From Rhodococcus sp. 06-235-1A (GTDB lineage Bacteria; Actinomycetota; Actinomycetes; Mycobacteriales; Mycobacteriaceae), in assembly GCF_002258785.1 (NCBI RefSeq), contig NZ_NOYI01000018.1:1-64000 (forward strand): 64,000 bases of DNA, given 5' to 3'. Positions within the stretch are counted from its first letter, which is position 1. The number at the start of each line of letters is the position of its first letter. The notes beneath the pieces are model-generated. The model was not told where the DNA came from. It made no database searches and saw only the letters and a program-made list of their open reading frames with translations. A program made the translations under genes and the position numbers. Below, piece by piece: positions 34,586 through 45,087 of this stretch.

Positions 34586-35395
34586 ATGACGGTCCTGCGA
34601 CGCATCTTCACCAGGACTGCTGTCCCAATTGTCGGTATCGCTGTGGCATTGGTGTGCGCGGCACCGGCCCAGGCTTTGCCCACGCCCGGCGACCTCTCGG
34701 ATGTTCCGGCCCGAACGTCGTTGTCGTACGAACACTTATCGACGGGGACCTACGTGGGCAGCGCGGAGGACAACTCGGCGCGCCCGGGACTGTCGACGGT
34801 CAAGCTCTACATGGCCGATTACGTCGTACGCTTCGGTGACGGTTCGCCGAGGGATCGCGACCTCGCTGCGCGGATGATCCAGGTCAGCGACGACGGTGCC
34901 GCATCCGTGCTGGACTCGAAGTATCCCCAGTCCATCTCGGCAACTGCCGCCGAGTTCGGACTCACCTCGACCTCGCGGGGTTCGTTCTGGGGCGATTCGT
35001 ATACCAGCACCGCAGACACCGTTCGCTTCCTGGCCGCAAAGAAGCGAACCGATCCCGCCAGCCCGGTACTGGCCTGGATGACCACGGCGGCTCCCGTGGC
35101 ACGCGATGGAATGGTTCAGGACTGGGGCACTGAGCAGTTGCCCGGCGTGATCGGGACCAAGTGGGGATGGGCCGACGACCGATCGAGTGTGGTCGCATCG
35201 GCGTCGATCGGCGATGAATTCGTCATCGCATCCAATACATACGGACCGACCAGGTCCAACACCGACGACGTGTTGGCAGCTCTCGGCGGCGTCGAACTGA
35301 CGGCACCGCCCGCCGCCGTTCCTGTGGTGGACCTGCCCGTAATTCCCGGCCTGCCGTCGGTCGAAGAATTGCTGCAGATGCTCGCTCCTCGCTGA
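34586..35395 (+). CDS. secreted beta-lactamase/DD-peptidase-fold protein
   Basis: A 269-residue precursor with a Sec signal peptide (basic start, hydrophobic core, AQA-L cut near residue 30). Motifs recall class A serine hydrolases: STVK (70-73) as SxxK, SDD (101-103) in place of SDN, and GTKWG (190-194) where KTG is expected. It could be a cell-wall peptidase-like protein or a catalytically altered relative such as those annotated as beta-lactamase-related lipoproteins. No lipobox is present. The ATG at 34586 has a GAGGAGA site; upstream starts lack the signal peptide position. Confidence 0.6.
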   Translation: MTVLRRIFTRTAVPIVGIAVALVCAAPAQALPTPGDLSDVPARTSLSYEHLSTGTYVGSAEDNSARPGLSTVKLYMADYVVRFGDGSPRDRDLAARMIQVSDDGAASVLDSKYPQSISATAAEFGLTSTSRGSFWGDSYTSTADTVRFLAAKKRTDPASPVLAWMTTAAPVARDGMVQDWGTEQLPGVIGTKWGWADDRSSVVASASIGDEFVIASNTYGPTRSNTDDVLAALGGVELTAPPAAVPVVDLPVIPGLPSVEELLQMLAPR

Positions 35396-35484
35396 CACGT
35401 TCTAATACTTGTCGGACCACTCCCCTACTCTGCGATTCACCGAAAAGTTCGGGGACCACACCGGGGGACGTGGAGGGGACGACG

Positions 35485-36786
35485 ATGAGTCGTATCGATC
35501 TGGACAGTTTTTTCAAGTATTCACGCGCAAACAATCTGCGAGACAGTGCTGATCCGAACGAATTGCTGGACAGTGGAATCGGTTTCGCCCAGTTGGGGTC
35601 GTCGGCAAAAGACATGACCCAGCTGATCGCGGAACGCCTGTCCGCTGCGGACGAAGCCAACCGAGCCTGTTCGGTGCACGATCGCGCGGCGAAAGTACTC
35701 GACGACGCTGTCGACACGGCATTCGAGAACGGCTGGCAGCCTGCCGAACTGGTACACGTAACGCGTCAGAGCGCCGGAGGCGACGGCGCGGTGGTCATGA
35801 TCGAGGCGATCGGCGCTCATGCGGCACGAAGTTCCGCCGACAGCCTTGCTCCGGATTCCTGGCGAGATCAGTTGTCCGAGCTGAACGTCGAATCTGCAGG
35901 CGGCACCTCGGCCGACCGTCTTCGACGGTGGCGTTCGAACAACCGGCGATCGTCGGTGCAGTCGTGGTACACCCTGTTGCTCGTACTCGGCTGCGCGACA
36001 TGGCTGTTGCCCATCGAAAGCCTTCTGCCCCCTCCTGCTGAATGGACCTCGCGCACCACGCCTTCCGGTCCCCGGCGGGTGGCAGACTCCAAGATCCTCG
36101 GCAGGATACGAGGGCTGCTGGCCAAGGCCGAGTCGACGCAATTCCCCGCTGAAGCCGAGGCATTTTCGGCCAAGGCCCAGGACCTGATGACGCGCTATGC
36201 GATCGACAGCGCGCTTCTCGATGCGGGGAACCGTTGCGGCGTGATCGACGATGTCATCACGCGACGCATCATGGTGAGCAATCCGTACTGCAAAGCCAAA
36301 CTGCTTCTGCTGCACAGCGTGTGCAAGGCCAACGGTGCCAGAACAGTGTGGAAAAAGAAGTACCTGCTGGCCACCGTCATTGGTATGCCCGTCGACCTCG
36401 ATCTATGCGAGCTTCTGTACACCTCGTTGTTGGTCCAATCGGCACGCGCACTCGACGAAGTCGGCGAGTCACCGACCTCGCGGACTCGCAGCTTTCGTCA
36501 TGCATTCTTGATCGCCTACGCCCACCGAATCGGCGAACGATTGCACGACGCACGCACGCGAGCCACTGCGGCGGCAACACAACAACACGGATCGGCTCTG
36601 GTGCCGATCATGGCGAAGCGATCCGATGCCGTGGACCGTGCGTACGCTGCCCGGTACCCGTCGACGAAAACGATCACCTTCGGCAGCGACAATGCGCAGG
36701 GTTGGCTTGCCGGTCGCGCCGCCGCCGAACGCGCCGACCTGACCGGTGGGCGCGAACGTCTCGACAAATCCGATCTGGCCTCGTAG
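35485..36786 (+). CDS. DUF2786 domain protein
   Basis: This 433-residue protein carries the DUF2786 signature KILGRIRGLLAKAESTQFPAEAEAF-type block (about 200-225) followed by KAQDLMTRYAID, then a mixed C-terminal domain with the FGSDNAQGWLAGRAAAERADL ending typical of this family. One hydrophobic stretch near 160-178 may be a buried helix rather than a membrane span. A GGAGGGG site sets the ATG at 35485. The family occurs in actinobacteria and phages; function is unknown. Confidence 0.75.
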   Translation: MSRIDLDSFFKYSRANNLRDSADPNELLDSGIGFAQLGSSAKDMTQLIAERLSAADEANRACSVHDRAAKVLDDAVDTAFENGWQPAELVHVTRQSAGGDGAVVMIEAIGAHAARSSADSLAPDSWRDQLSELNVESAGGTSADRLRRWRSNNRRSSVQSWYTLLLVLGCATWLLPIESLLPPPAEWTSRTTPSGPRRVADSKILGRIRGLLAKAESTQFPAEAEAFSAKAQDLMTRYAIDSALLDAGNRCGVIDDVITRRIMVSNPYCKAKLLLLHSVCKANGARTVWKKKYLLATVIGMPVDLDLCELLYTSLLVQSARALDEVGESPTSRTRSFRHAFLIAYAHRIGERLHDARTRATAAATQQHGSALVPIMAKRSDAVDRAYAARYPSTKTITFGSDNAQGWLAGRAAAERADLTGGRERLDKSDLAS

Positions 36787-36806
36787 CGCGCGCTACATTG
36801 GCTGAC

Positions 36807-38423
36807 ATGACCGGTCTGGATACTCCGCTGACGCCACTTCGCTTCCTCGAACGTGCTGCGGAGGTCCATCCCCACAAGATCGCCGTGGAGGATGGTCCGC
36901 GCACCTTCACCTATGAGAAATTCGCCGCCGCCGTCACCCGACTCGCGCACGCACTGCGCGCGTCGGGTGTCGGCCACGGAGATCGGGTGGCGTACATCGC
37001 GTCGAACTCGGCGGAGCTACTGTTCGCGCATTACGCAGTACCACTGGCCGGTGGCGTCCTGGTCGCGATCAACACGCGACTTTCACCGGACGAGGTCCGT
37101 TATATCTGCGATCACTCCGGTTCGGTTCTACTGGTGGGTGATTCGGCACTGCTGGCCGGACTCGGAACGGATCCGATCGCCGATTCCGTCCGTGAGATCG
37201 TCGAAACACCTGCCGTCGACGGCACGTACGCGAAGCTGCCCCACACCACTCGCTACGATGCCTTCGTCGAGCGCGGCACGGACGATCCGTTGGAGTGGGA
37301 GGTCGACGACGAGACGTCGACCATCACGATCAACTACACCTCGGGCACCACCGGTCGACCCAAGGGCGTGATGTACACCCACCGCGGCGCCTACCTCAAT
37401 TCGCTCGGAGAACTGCACCACCAAGGGTTCGACATCGACACCCGCTACTTATGGACGCTGCCGATGTTCCACTGCAACGGATGGTGCACCACGTGGGCGG
37501 TCACGGCCGCGTCGGGCACACACGTCTGTCTTCGCGGAGTGCGCGGCGATGCGATCTGGTCTGCCATCGACAACGGCGTCGATCACCTTGCCGGTGCGCC
37601 GACCGTGCTGACCACTCTTGCCACTGCTGCAGAGGCACATTCGCTCGATCGACCGCTGACCATCGTCACAGCGGGAGCTCCTCCGAGCCCGACGATCATC
37701 ACCAAGATCAGAGCATTGGGCGCAACGCTCGTACACGTCTACGGACTCACCGAAACCTACGGTCCGTACTCGGTGTGCGAGGCAAAGCAGGAATGGCTCG
37801 AACTGGACGCTGACGACCAGGCGAAGCGGTTGGCTCGACAGGGAGTCGGCATGCTCACCGCCGACCGTTTGCGCGTGGTGCGCGACAAGCCGGAGGCCGG
37901 CGGAGCGCTGGTGGACGTCGAACCCGACGGCGTGGAGATGGGCGAGATCGTCATGCGCGGCAACAACGTCATGAAGGGGTACTACAACGACACCGATGGC
38001 ACGACAAAGGCTTTCGCGGGCGGCTGGTTCCATTCCGGCGACCTCGGGGTGATGCATCCCGACGGCTACGTTCAGCTACTCGACCGAGCCAAGGATGTCG
38101 TCATTTCCGGTGGCGAGAACATCTCGACGATCGAGGTCGAACAGGCACTGGCGAGCCATCCGGCCGTCGCCGATGTGGCGGTGATCGGAGTGCCGGACGA
38201 CAAGTGGGGCGAGCGACCGAAGGCATTCGTGGTGCTGGCACCGGGCGCGGACGCCTCCGAGGCCGATCTCGTGGCGCACGTGAAATCTGCCATCGCATCG
38301 TACAAGGCCCCGCGCAACGTCGAATTCATCGTCGAGTTACCGAAGACATCGACCGGCAAGATCAGGAAGAAAGAGCTGCGCGACGCCGAGTGGGGCACCT
38401 CCACATCGAAGATCAAAGGATAG
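36807..38423 (+). CDS. acyl-CoA synthetase (fatty-acid/aryl-CoA ligase, ANL superfamily)
   Basis: This 538-residue protein has the AMP-binding P-loop YTSGTTGRPKGVMYTHRG (about 177-194), the aromatic/Thr motif VYGLTETYGP, GWFHSGDLGV and the catalytic lysine region KTSTGKIRKKELR near the C-terminus. It activates a carboxylic acid as acyl-AMP and joins it to CoA. The subgroup resembles the medium-chain and AMP-dependent ligases often named FadD-like. The neighbours (DUF2786, ABC-F) give no hint of the substrate. Confidence 0.88.
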   Translation: MTGLDTPLTPLRFLERAAEVHPHKIAVEDGPRTFTYEKFAAAVTRLAHALRASGVGHGDRVAYIASNSAELLFAHYAVPLAGGVLVAINTRLSPDEVRYICDHSGSVLLVGDSALLAGLGTDPIADSVREIVETPAVDGTYAKLPHTTRYDAFVERGTDDPLEWEVDDETSTITINYTSGTTGRPKGVMYTHRGAYLNSLGELHHQGFDIDTRYLWTLPMFHCNGWCTTWAVTAASGTHVCLRGVRGDAIWSAIDNGVDHLAGAPTVLTTLATAAEAHSLDRPLTIVTAGAPPSPTIITKIRALGATLVHVYGLTETYGPYSVCEAKQEWLELDADDQAKRLARQGVGMLTADRLRVVRDKPEAGGALVDVEPDGVEMGEIVMRGNNVMKGYYNDTDGTTKAFAGGWFHSGDLGVMHPDGYVQLLDRAKDVVISGGENISTIEVEQALASHPAVADVAVIGVPDDKWGERPKAFVVLAPGADASEADLVAHVKSAIASYKAPRNVEFIVELPKTSTGKIRKKELRDAEWGTSTSKIKG

Positions 38424-38432
38424 CCCTCAAGG

Positions 38433-40028
<1,596 letters not shown>

Positions 40029-40119
40029 GCGTCCACTTCTCCTCCAAACACGGGTCCGCTGAGTCGTCGAACCGGGCTCGCTCACTCTAGCCGCGTGCGG
40101 CACCGTCCAATTCTGCCGC

Positions 40120-40821
40120 TCACGTGGATTCCCACAACCACAGGTAGTAATCGAGGCGCTCACGGTCGAGGTCGACGCCGTACGCGTCCAAGAAGGCCGC
40201 GCAGTAGTCGCGTCCGAAGTTGTACTCGGTGCTCCAGATTGCCGGTGCCAGGTCTGCCCATCGATCGGCGACGCCCATGGTGCCCATGTCGACATGTGCT
40301 GCCCAGGATCCGTCGTCGGCGATGAGGGTGTTGGGCATGCACGCGTCGCCGTGGCAGACGACGAGCCTGTCTATCGCGGGCGATTCCACCGGTAACTCAC
40401 GATCGCCTATACGGGTAAGAACCGACCAGTCGAACGGGCAGTGAGCGATGGAGACTGCATCGTGAAACGCCCGAAGGCCGGTCGCCGCCGCGCGAACTGC
40501 ACGTGCCGGATCTGCGAACCAGCGATCTGCTACCGCGCTCTCCCAGGGCAGTGCCTCGGTCACCATCCAGGAACCCGAATCGTCGGAACCGCTCTCGAGA
40601 ACCTTGGGCACTGGGGTGTACTGGATCACCCACTGCAGACGACGCCTCTCCTCCTCCAGATCGATCGAGGCCGCGGCCGGCGTCCACTTGACGTAGCGTG
40701 CTGTGCCGAGACGAAAGGTCAACCCGCCCAACTCATTCGACCACACCGCCTCGATGTCGTCGGGTCCGGCCAACTCGCGAACCACGATCGGGACTGCGAT
40801 GTCGCCGTCGGGCACACTCAT
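40120..40821 (-). CDS. APH(3')-like aminoglycoside phosphotransferase family protein
   Basis: This 233-residue kinase has the catalytic block CHGDACMPNTL (156-166; Asp159, Asn164), the metal-binding DMG (178-180) and GVADRWADLAPAIWSTEYNFG. The last resembles the same segment in APH(3') enzymes closely. Lys45 (ARYVKW) fits the ATP-binding lysine. Length is slightly below the usual 260 or so, mainly at the N-terminus. It overlaps the DUF218 gene stop by 4 bases, so it is the second gene of a two-gene unit. Whether it confers aminoglycoside resistance or acts on a cell metabolite is unknown. Confidence 0.75.
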   Translation of the reverse strand: MSVPDGDIAVPIVVRELAGPDDIEAVWSNELGGLTFRLGTARYVKWTPAAASIDLEEERRRLQWVIQYTPVPKVLESGSDDSGSWMVTEALPWESAVADRWFADPARAVRAAATGLRAFHDAVSIAHCPFDWSVLTRIGDRELPVESPAIDRLVVCHGDACMPNTLIADDGSWAAHVDMGTMGVADRWADLAPAIWSTEYNFGRDYCAAFLDAYGVDLDRERLDYYLWLWEST

Positions 40822-41495
40822 CGGTCGATGATGGCCGCGAGCGAATCGACGGGCGGGGAGACCACCACGGGATCGCGACCCGACCACAGATCCAGTACCG
40901 CCTTGGGACGCGCCAACAACTCTCGTGCGTAGTTGCGCACCACCGCAAGGGTATTGCAGTCGATGCACTCTGCTGTGACTCCGTCGACGTCGAGGTCCAT
41001 GTCCTCACACAACGCCACTGCTCGCGACACATGGAGGGGCTGGCTGATGATCAGTCCCCGTTCGACACCGAACGTCTCCTTCGCGCGAGCGCACGTGTCG
41101 TAGGTGTCGATGCCGTGATCGTCGCCGATGATCACGGCGGGATCGATTCCGTGCTCGATCAGATAGTCGGTCATCGCTTGAATCTCGTTGCCGGAGTTGC
41201 CGTCCGCGTCACCGGAGACCAGTATCGCTTTGATCTTCCCCGCAGCCATCAGTGCAATCGCAGTGTCGAGACGTCCGGCGAGGAACCGCATCGGCTTGCC
41301 GTCGCGCACCTGCGCGCCGAGAACGATGGCCACTGGCGCGTCCGGCGCATCGTCGACGTCGTACACCTTCCCCGCCGTCGAATACGCAACCCAACCGGCC
41401 GACGCCAGAACGACCGCCACCAGTGCTGCAGCGAGTGCGGACACTGCTTGCAGGAGTCGTCGGACCAGTCCTCGGGGTTTTGCTTTCGTACTCAT
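40818..41495 (-). CDS. SanA/YdcF-like DUF218 membrane-anchored protein
   Basis: This 225-residue protein has an N-terminal membrane anchor (about 10-40) and a DUF218 domain with IVLGAQVRDGKP, LVSGD, and DTYDTCARAKETFG. It resembles SanA, the vancomycin-exclusion protein, and YdcF, both thought to act in envelope polymer synthesis. It is cotranscribed with and overlaps the APH(3')-like gene. The ATG at 41495 precedes a 315-bp gap shared with the symporter gene. Confidence 0.8.
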   Translation of the reverse strand: MSTKAKPRGLVRRLLQAVSALAAALVAVVLASAGWVAYSTAGKVYDVDDAPDAPVAIVLGAQVRDGKPMRFLAGRLDTAIALMAAGKIKAILVSGDADGNSGNEIQAMTDYLIEHGIDPAVIIGDDHGIDTYDTCARAKETFGVERGLIISQPLHVSRAVALCEDMDLDVDGVTAECIDCNTLAVVRNYARELLARPKAVLDLWSGRDPVVVSPPVDSLAAIIDR

Positions 41496-41810
41496 GATCT
41501 CGTTTCGTCGACGACAGGAACCTCAAACTAACCCACGAAAGAGAAGTCCGATCGACGCCGCAGAGGTCCCATACCGATCCCACAGTGAACTCTCAGACCG
41601 CCCTGCCCGGCTACGCAGTTCCACGGCGGAGTACCGTTTGGCCAGTGAATCCGCTGCTGACCTCTCGACGCTATGTCGACTTGCGTCTGCAAGCCAGCGC
41701 TACCTGTTGACGGGTCTCTAGACCGCAACCCCTGAAGTTCGGCCCATCGGCCGACGAGCATTTCTGTCGTCCACCTCTGGCGACACCTCTCTCTTTCGAA
41801 AGGCATATCC
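41496..41810 (+). promoter_or_regulatory. 315-bp gap with possible structured leader of the symporter gene
   Basis: This gap between divergent genes has no convincing coding sequence. On the plus strand it contains a glycine-riboswitch-like string: GAGA (41541-41544), GACGCCGCAG (41553-41562) and GAACTCTCAG (41587-41596), with the GAGA/TCTC pairing expected for P2. The usual AAAAGGAC element is absent, so the call is weak. GGTCTCTAGACC (41715-41726) is a small dyad nearer the gene. Promoters for both neighbours should lie here. Confidence 0.3.
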
Positions 41811-43181
41811 ATGTCTGCGCCCAGCGCTACCCGAACGCGCCGTGTCCCCACCTGGGCAACCGCGTTCGGACCACAGATCGTTGCCGGACTCGTCCTCGGT
41901 GTCGTTCTCGGGCTCATCGCTCGATCGATGTCTACCGCCGCCGATGGCAACGAGAACTGGTTGGTCGGGACCCTCGCGACCATCGGTTCGAGCTACGTCA
42001 AGCTCCTCACCGTCGCGGTGATCCCGCTGGTGTTCACCGCCATAGTCAGTTCCATCGCCAACCTGCGCGAGGTTGCAAATGCAGCCCGCCTGGCAATTCA
42101 GACGCTGTGGTGGTTCGCCATCACGGCCTTCATCGCCGTCATCATCGGCATCGTGATCGGATTGGTCGCGCAGCCCGGCTCGCGCACCAGCGCCGGTATG
42201 GATTCTGCAAAGGATCCTTCCAGTGTCGGGTCGTGGTGGTCGTTCCTCACCGGATTGGTGCCGAACAACTTCTTCGCGCTCGGCGCGAAAACCACTGTCA
42301 CCGACGGTGCAGCGACCACGTCATTGAGCTTCAACATCCTGCAGTTGCTGGTCATTGCTGCGGCCATCGGCATCGCCGCACTCAAGGTCGGCAAGAAGGC
42401 CGAGCCGTTCCTCGTCTTCAACGCATCGCTGTTGGCCATCGTGCAGAAGGTGCTGTGGTGGATCATTCGCCTGGCACCGATCGGCACCGCCGCCCTCATT
42501 GGCAACGCAGTCGCAACCTATGGCTGGGACGCGATCGGTTCGCTCGGGGTCTTCACCGTGTCGATCTACATCGGCCTGGCTGTGGTGTTCTTCGTCGTGT
42601 ACCCGTTGATCATTCGCGCCCACGGGCTTTCGGTGCGCAATTTCTATTCGGGAGTGTGGCCGGCCACGCAGCTGGGCTTCGTGTCGCGCTCGTCGATCGG
42701 AACTCTGCCGCTCACCGAGCGTGTGACCGAACGCAACCTCGGAGTGCCGCGTGAGTATGCGTCGTTTGCGGTACCACTCGGGGCGACAACGAAGATGGAC
42801 GGTTGCGCGGCAATCTATCCCGCGATCGCGGCCCTCTTCGTGGCTCAGTTCTACGGCATCGACCTCACCATCACCGACTACCTGCTGATCATCGTGGTCT
42901 CCGTGATCGGTTCTGCCGCAACGGCAGGAACAACCGGGGCGACAGTCATGCTCACCCTCACGCTGTCGACGCTCGGCCTGCCTCTCGCCGGTGTCGGTCT
43001 GCTGCTCGCGGTGGAGCCGATTGTCGACATGGGCCGCACCGCAGTCAACGTGACCGGCCAGGCGCTGGTGCCGACCATCGTCGCCAAGCGCGAGGGAATC
43101 CTCGACCTCGAGCGCTACAACGCTCCGCGCAACGGTGATCCTTTCGTGGACGAGGACGCGGACGTGGAACTGGCCCGATAG
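41811..43181 (+). CDS. dicarboxylate/amino acid:cation symporter (DAACS family)
   Basis: This 456-residue transporter has about eight membrane helices and re-entrant hairpins. SSIGTLPL corresponds to the Ser-rich HP1, KMDGCAAI to the NMDGT-type motif, and ATAGTTGATVM to HP2; the C-terminal DMGRTAVNVTG carries the substrate-binding Arg/Asn. These are GltP/DctA-type features for importing acidic amino acids or C4-dicarboxylates with Na+ or H+. A GAAAGG site precedes the ATG. A strong terminator follows, so it is monocistronic, and its long leader may be regulatory. Confidence 0.88.
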   Translation: MSAPSATRTRRVPTWATAFGPQIVAGLVLGVVLGLIARSMSTAADGNENWLVGTLATIGSSYVKLLTVAVIPLVFTAIVSSIANLREVANAARLAIQTLWWFAITAFIAVIIGIVIGLVAQPGSRTSAGMDSAKDPSSVGSWWSFLTGLVPNNFFALGAKTTVTDGAATTSLSFNILQLLVIAAAIGIAALKVGKKAEPFLVFNASLLAIVQKVLWWIIRLAPIGTAALIGNAVATYGWDAIGSLGVFTVSIYIGLAVVFFVVYPLIIRAHGLSVRNFYSGVWPATQLGFVSRSSIGTLPLTERVTERNLGVPREYASFAVPLGATTKMDGCAAIYPAIAALFVAQFYGIDLTITDYLLIIVVSVIGSAATAGTTGATVMLTLTLSTLGLPLAGVGLLLAVEPIVDMGRTAVNVTGQALVPTIVAKREGILDLERYNAPRNGDPFVDEDADVELAR

Positions 43182-43201
43182 CAGGGTGGTTCGAGTGAAT
43201 T

Positions 43202-43238
43202 ATCCCGACGGCCGAGCAACTGGGTCGTCGGGATTTTT
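43202..43238 (+). terminator. intrinsic terminator after the symporter gene
   Basis: A perfect 9-bp stem (ATCCCGACG at 43202-43210; CGTCGGGAT at 43226-43234) runs directly into a TTTTT tract, the clearest intrinsic terminator in the window. It also lies just downstream of the converging gene's stop (43242). Confidence 0.85.
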
Positions 43239-43241
43239 CGT

Positions 43242-43637
43242 CTATTGCGGCGGCGACAGCGCTTCGACCGCAGCGGCGGTATCGACATCCGTGGCCTCAA
43301 CGCTGGCGAAATAGTGTCGAAAGAACTCCCGCATCGTCTTGATGATCTCGATCTGCTGCTTGATCGCGAAGCGAGCGGAGCCTTCTTCACCAACAGCAAG
43401 GCGATGAAATTTAGCACCGAGCATCTGGGCTGACGGCAAGTCGCCGAACGATTCAGGCGACGACAGGCCGACGGTCATCTCGAACATTTTGTCCAGTTTT
43501 TCAAGGTAGTCAGAACACGCCTTGTCGCAGGCCACCGCAACATCAGCCTCGATGTGGAGTTCGCCGGCATCTGCCTGATCGCGCAACGATCTCCAATAGG
43601 CAAGGTTGTCGGCCAGACCTAGCGTCTTGTCGGTCAC
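43242..43637 (-). CDS. hypothetical small helical protein
   Basis: This 131-residue, mostly helical protein has a GTG start at 43637 preceded by GAAAGG. It contains LHIEADVAVACDKACSDYLEKLD, which recalls the coiled helical pattern of WXG100-type or ESX-substrate-like proteins often encoded near DUF3558 lipoproteins in rhodococci. No WXG motif is visible, however. It follows the lipoprotein gene by 13 bases on the same strand, so they form a unit. I do not know its function. Confidence 0.6.
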   Translation of the reverse strand: MTDKTLGLADNLAYWRSLRDQADAGELHIEADVAVACDKACSDYLEKLDKMFEMTVGLSSPESFGDLPSAQMLGAKFHRLAVGEEGSARFAIKQQIEIIKTMREFFRHYFASVEATDVDTAAAVEALSPPQ

Positions 43638-43650
43638 AGGGGCGTGCCTT

Positions 43651-44223
43651 TCACTTCGGCAAGTGGGACTGAAGGTCCTCGGCGTGCTTATTGACTTCGG
43701 CGCAGGGGTCACCCGACAAGTCTTTCGACCCAATTTTGTGAAGGATGAAGATCAAGAGGTTGCCGCCCGCTTCGAGCGCAATCCTGCAGCCCTCTGGCGG
43801 GTCACCGTCCTCGGAGAGGTTGTACTGAACTGCAGCGCGGGGGCCTATGTGGACTGGAACCTGATTTACATTCTGCGGACTGCGCAAGAATTGATCGAGC
43901 GAGTTGATCGATGACTGGACAATGAGGAAGTACCACGGAGTTTCGGTCGGCCCATCCCACGCACAATTCTGCCAACCGGGGTACGTCGTGATTCCCGCGA
44001 AGTCCGGCCGCTCCGTACTCACGTCCAATCCACTTGCCGTCACCGCAGATTTCGGAATGGTGCACGGATCGAATGGCTCCCTCGGGCCCGATGCCACGGT
44101 CATCGATTCTGTCGAGGCGTCCCCACTCGCGACCGGACTCCCCTGCGTCGAGGCGGCGCAACCCGTCAGCAACAGCGCCGAAGCGCAGGCTGCCGCAAGC
44201 GGATGCCTACCCGTTGACCGCAT
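43651..44223 (-). CDS. DUF3558-type lipoprotein
   Basis: A 190-residue precursor with a lipobox (LLLTGC, Cys22), a Ser/Thr-rich linker and a DUF3558 domain with FDPCTIP, GWQNCAW and the late Cys pair (EGCR, GDPCAEV). Four conserved cysteines outside the lipobox probably form disulphides on the cell surface. The family is common in mycobacteria and rhodococci. It is paired with the small helical gene downstream. Confidence 0.8.
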   Translation of the reverse strand: MRSTGRHPLAAACASALLLTGCAASTQGSPVASGDASTESMTVASGPREPFDPCTIPKSAVTASGLDVSTERPDFAGITTYPGWQNCAWDGPTETPWYFLIVQSSINSLDQFLRSPQNVNQVPVHIGPRAAVQYNLSEDGDPPEGCRIALEAGGNLLIFILHKIGSKDLSGDPCAEVNKHAEDLQSHLPK

Positions 44224-44287
44224 ACGTTCGCCCTCTCGCCACCGACGTCACTCGATGGTTGGACGCGACGCCGGCCCGATCGGTTCC

Positions 44288-44977
44288 CTAGACGGGCTGC
44301 GAGGCCCTGATCTCTTGTGACTCGGCGGAAGCAGCATTCCTACGTTCAGCTGCCCACACCCACAAGGCCAGCGAGATCAACGCGATCACTTCGGCCACGA
44401 CGAGCACCCGCTCCACGTAGCCGAGTGTGACCACGCGATACCAGGGTCGTGATCCGGTGGCACCGACGGCAAGCGCATACGCGATGGGCATCAAGGTCAC
44501 TACTGAGAGCGCGCTGAGTCCCATGGTCACGCGAGCGCGCACTGCCCACACGGTGTCGCGAAGCCAGGGGCGCGAGAACGCGAACACCGCGACCGGAATG
44601 CTGACGAACGCCACGGCGGCTCCGAGTCGATGGATCGTCCCGCCGATGCTCAGTGAAGCATCGTTCGACCAATCCTGCTTCGGCACAGCGACGACGGCGA
44701 CGAGTCCCAGAGTCCACAGTGTCAGGAAAACAGAGGCGGCCGCACCGGGCCGAGTGAGGCGATGTCGAATCGCGGACGCGAGGGTGAGCGCCGAACCGAA
44801 TGCGAGCAGAACGACGCCTATCGAGAACACCCACTGCTGAGCACCGAGTCCGTATTCACTGATCGTGCGACGCAGATGCGATGGCGTCTGCCACGCGGTG
44901 TGGAGATCGAGAACCAGCACCACCAGCGCCCCCAACGCGATCAGCAGAGTGCCGATCCTGGCCGGTCGAATCTCCAC
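44288..44977 (-). CDS. DUF998 integral membrane protein
   Basis: This 229-residue protein has about six membrane helices, with ISEYGLG after the first segment as in DUF998 proteins. The GTG at 44977 follows AGGAGAGCGAC; a longer upstream frame lacks hydrophobic character. No function is known for the family. It lies downstream of the alpha/beta hydrolase on the same strand after 110 bases. Confidence 0.7.
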   Translation of the reverse strand: MEIRPARIGTLLIALGALVVLVLDLHTAWQTPSHLRRTISEYGLGAQQWVFSIGVVLLAFGSALTLASAIRHRLTRPGAAASVFLTLWTLGLVAVVAVPKQDWSNDASLSIGGTIHRLGAAVAFVSIPVAVFAFSRPWLRDTVWAVRARVTMGLSALSVVTLMPIAYALAVGATGSRPWYRVVTLGYVERVLVVAEVIALISLALWVWAAERRNAASAESQEIRASQPV

Positions 44978-45087
44978 GTCGCTCTCCTCTGGGACGGCAC
45001 GGTCGGCTGCCCACGCTCCATGGTGCCTGAACGATCGCCCTTGCTCGGTGACGTCGCCCGGACACCGGCAGTCGGTGGCAGGCAAAC

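Noticed and set aside
36234-36806. Extension of the acyl-CoA ligase frame upstream through the DUF2786 gene
   Set aside because: The added residues are a shadow of the DUF2786 gene, and the ATG at 36807 gives a normal ligase N-terminus.
41496-41810. A firm glycine riboswitch call
   Set aside because: Only parts of the aptamer core match and the AAAAGGAC element is missing, so it is reported as a candidate leader only.
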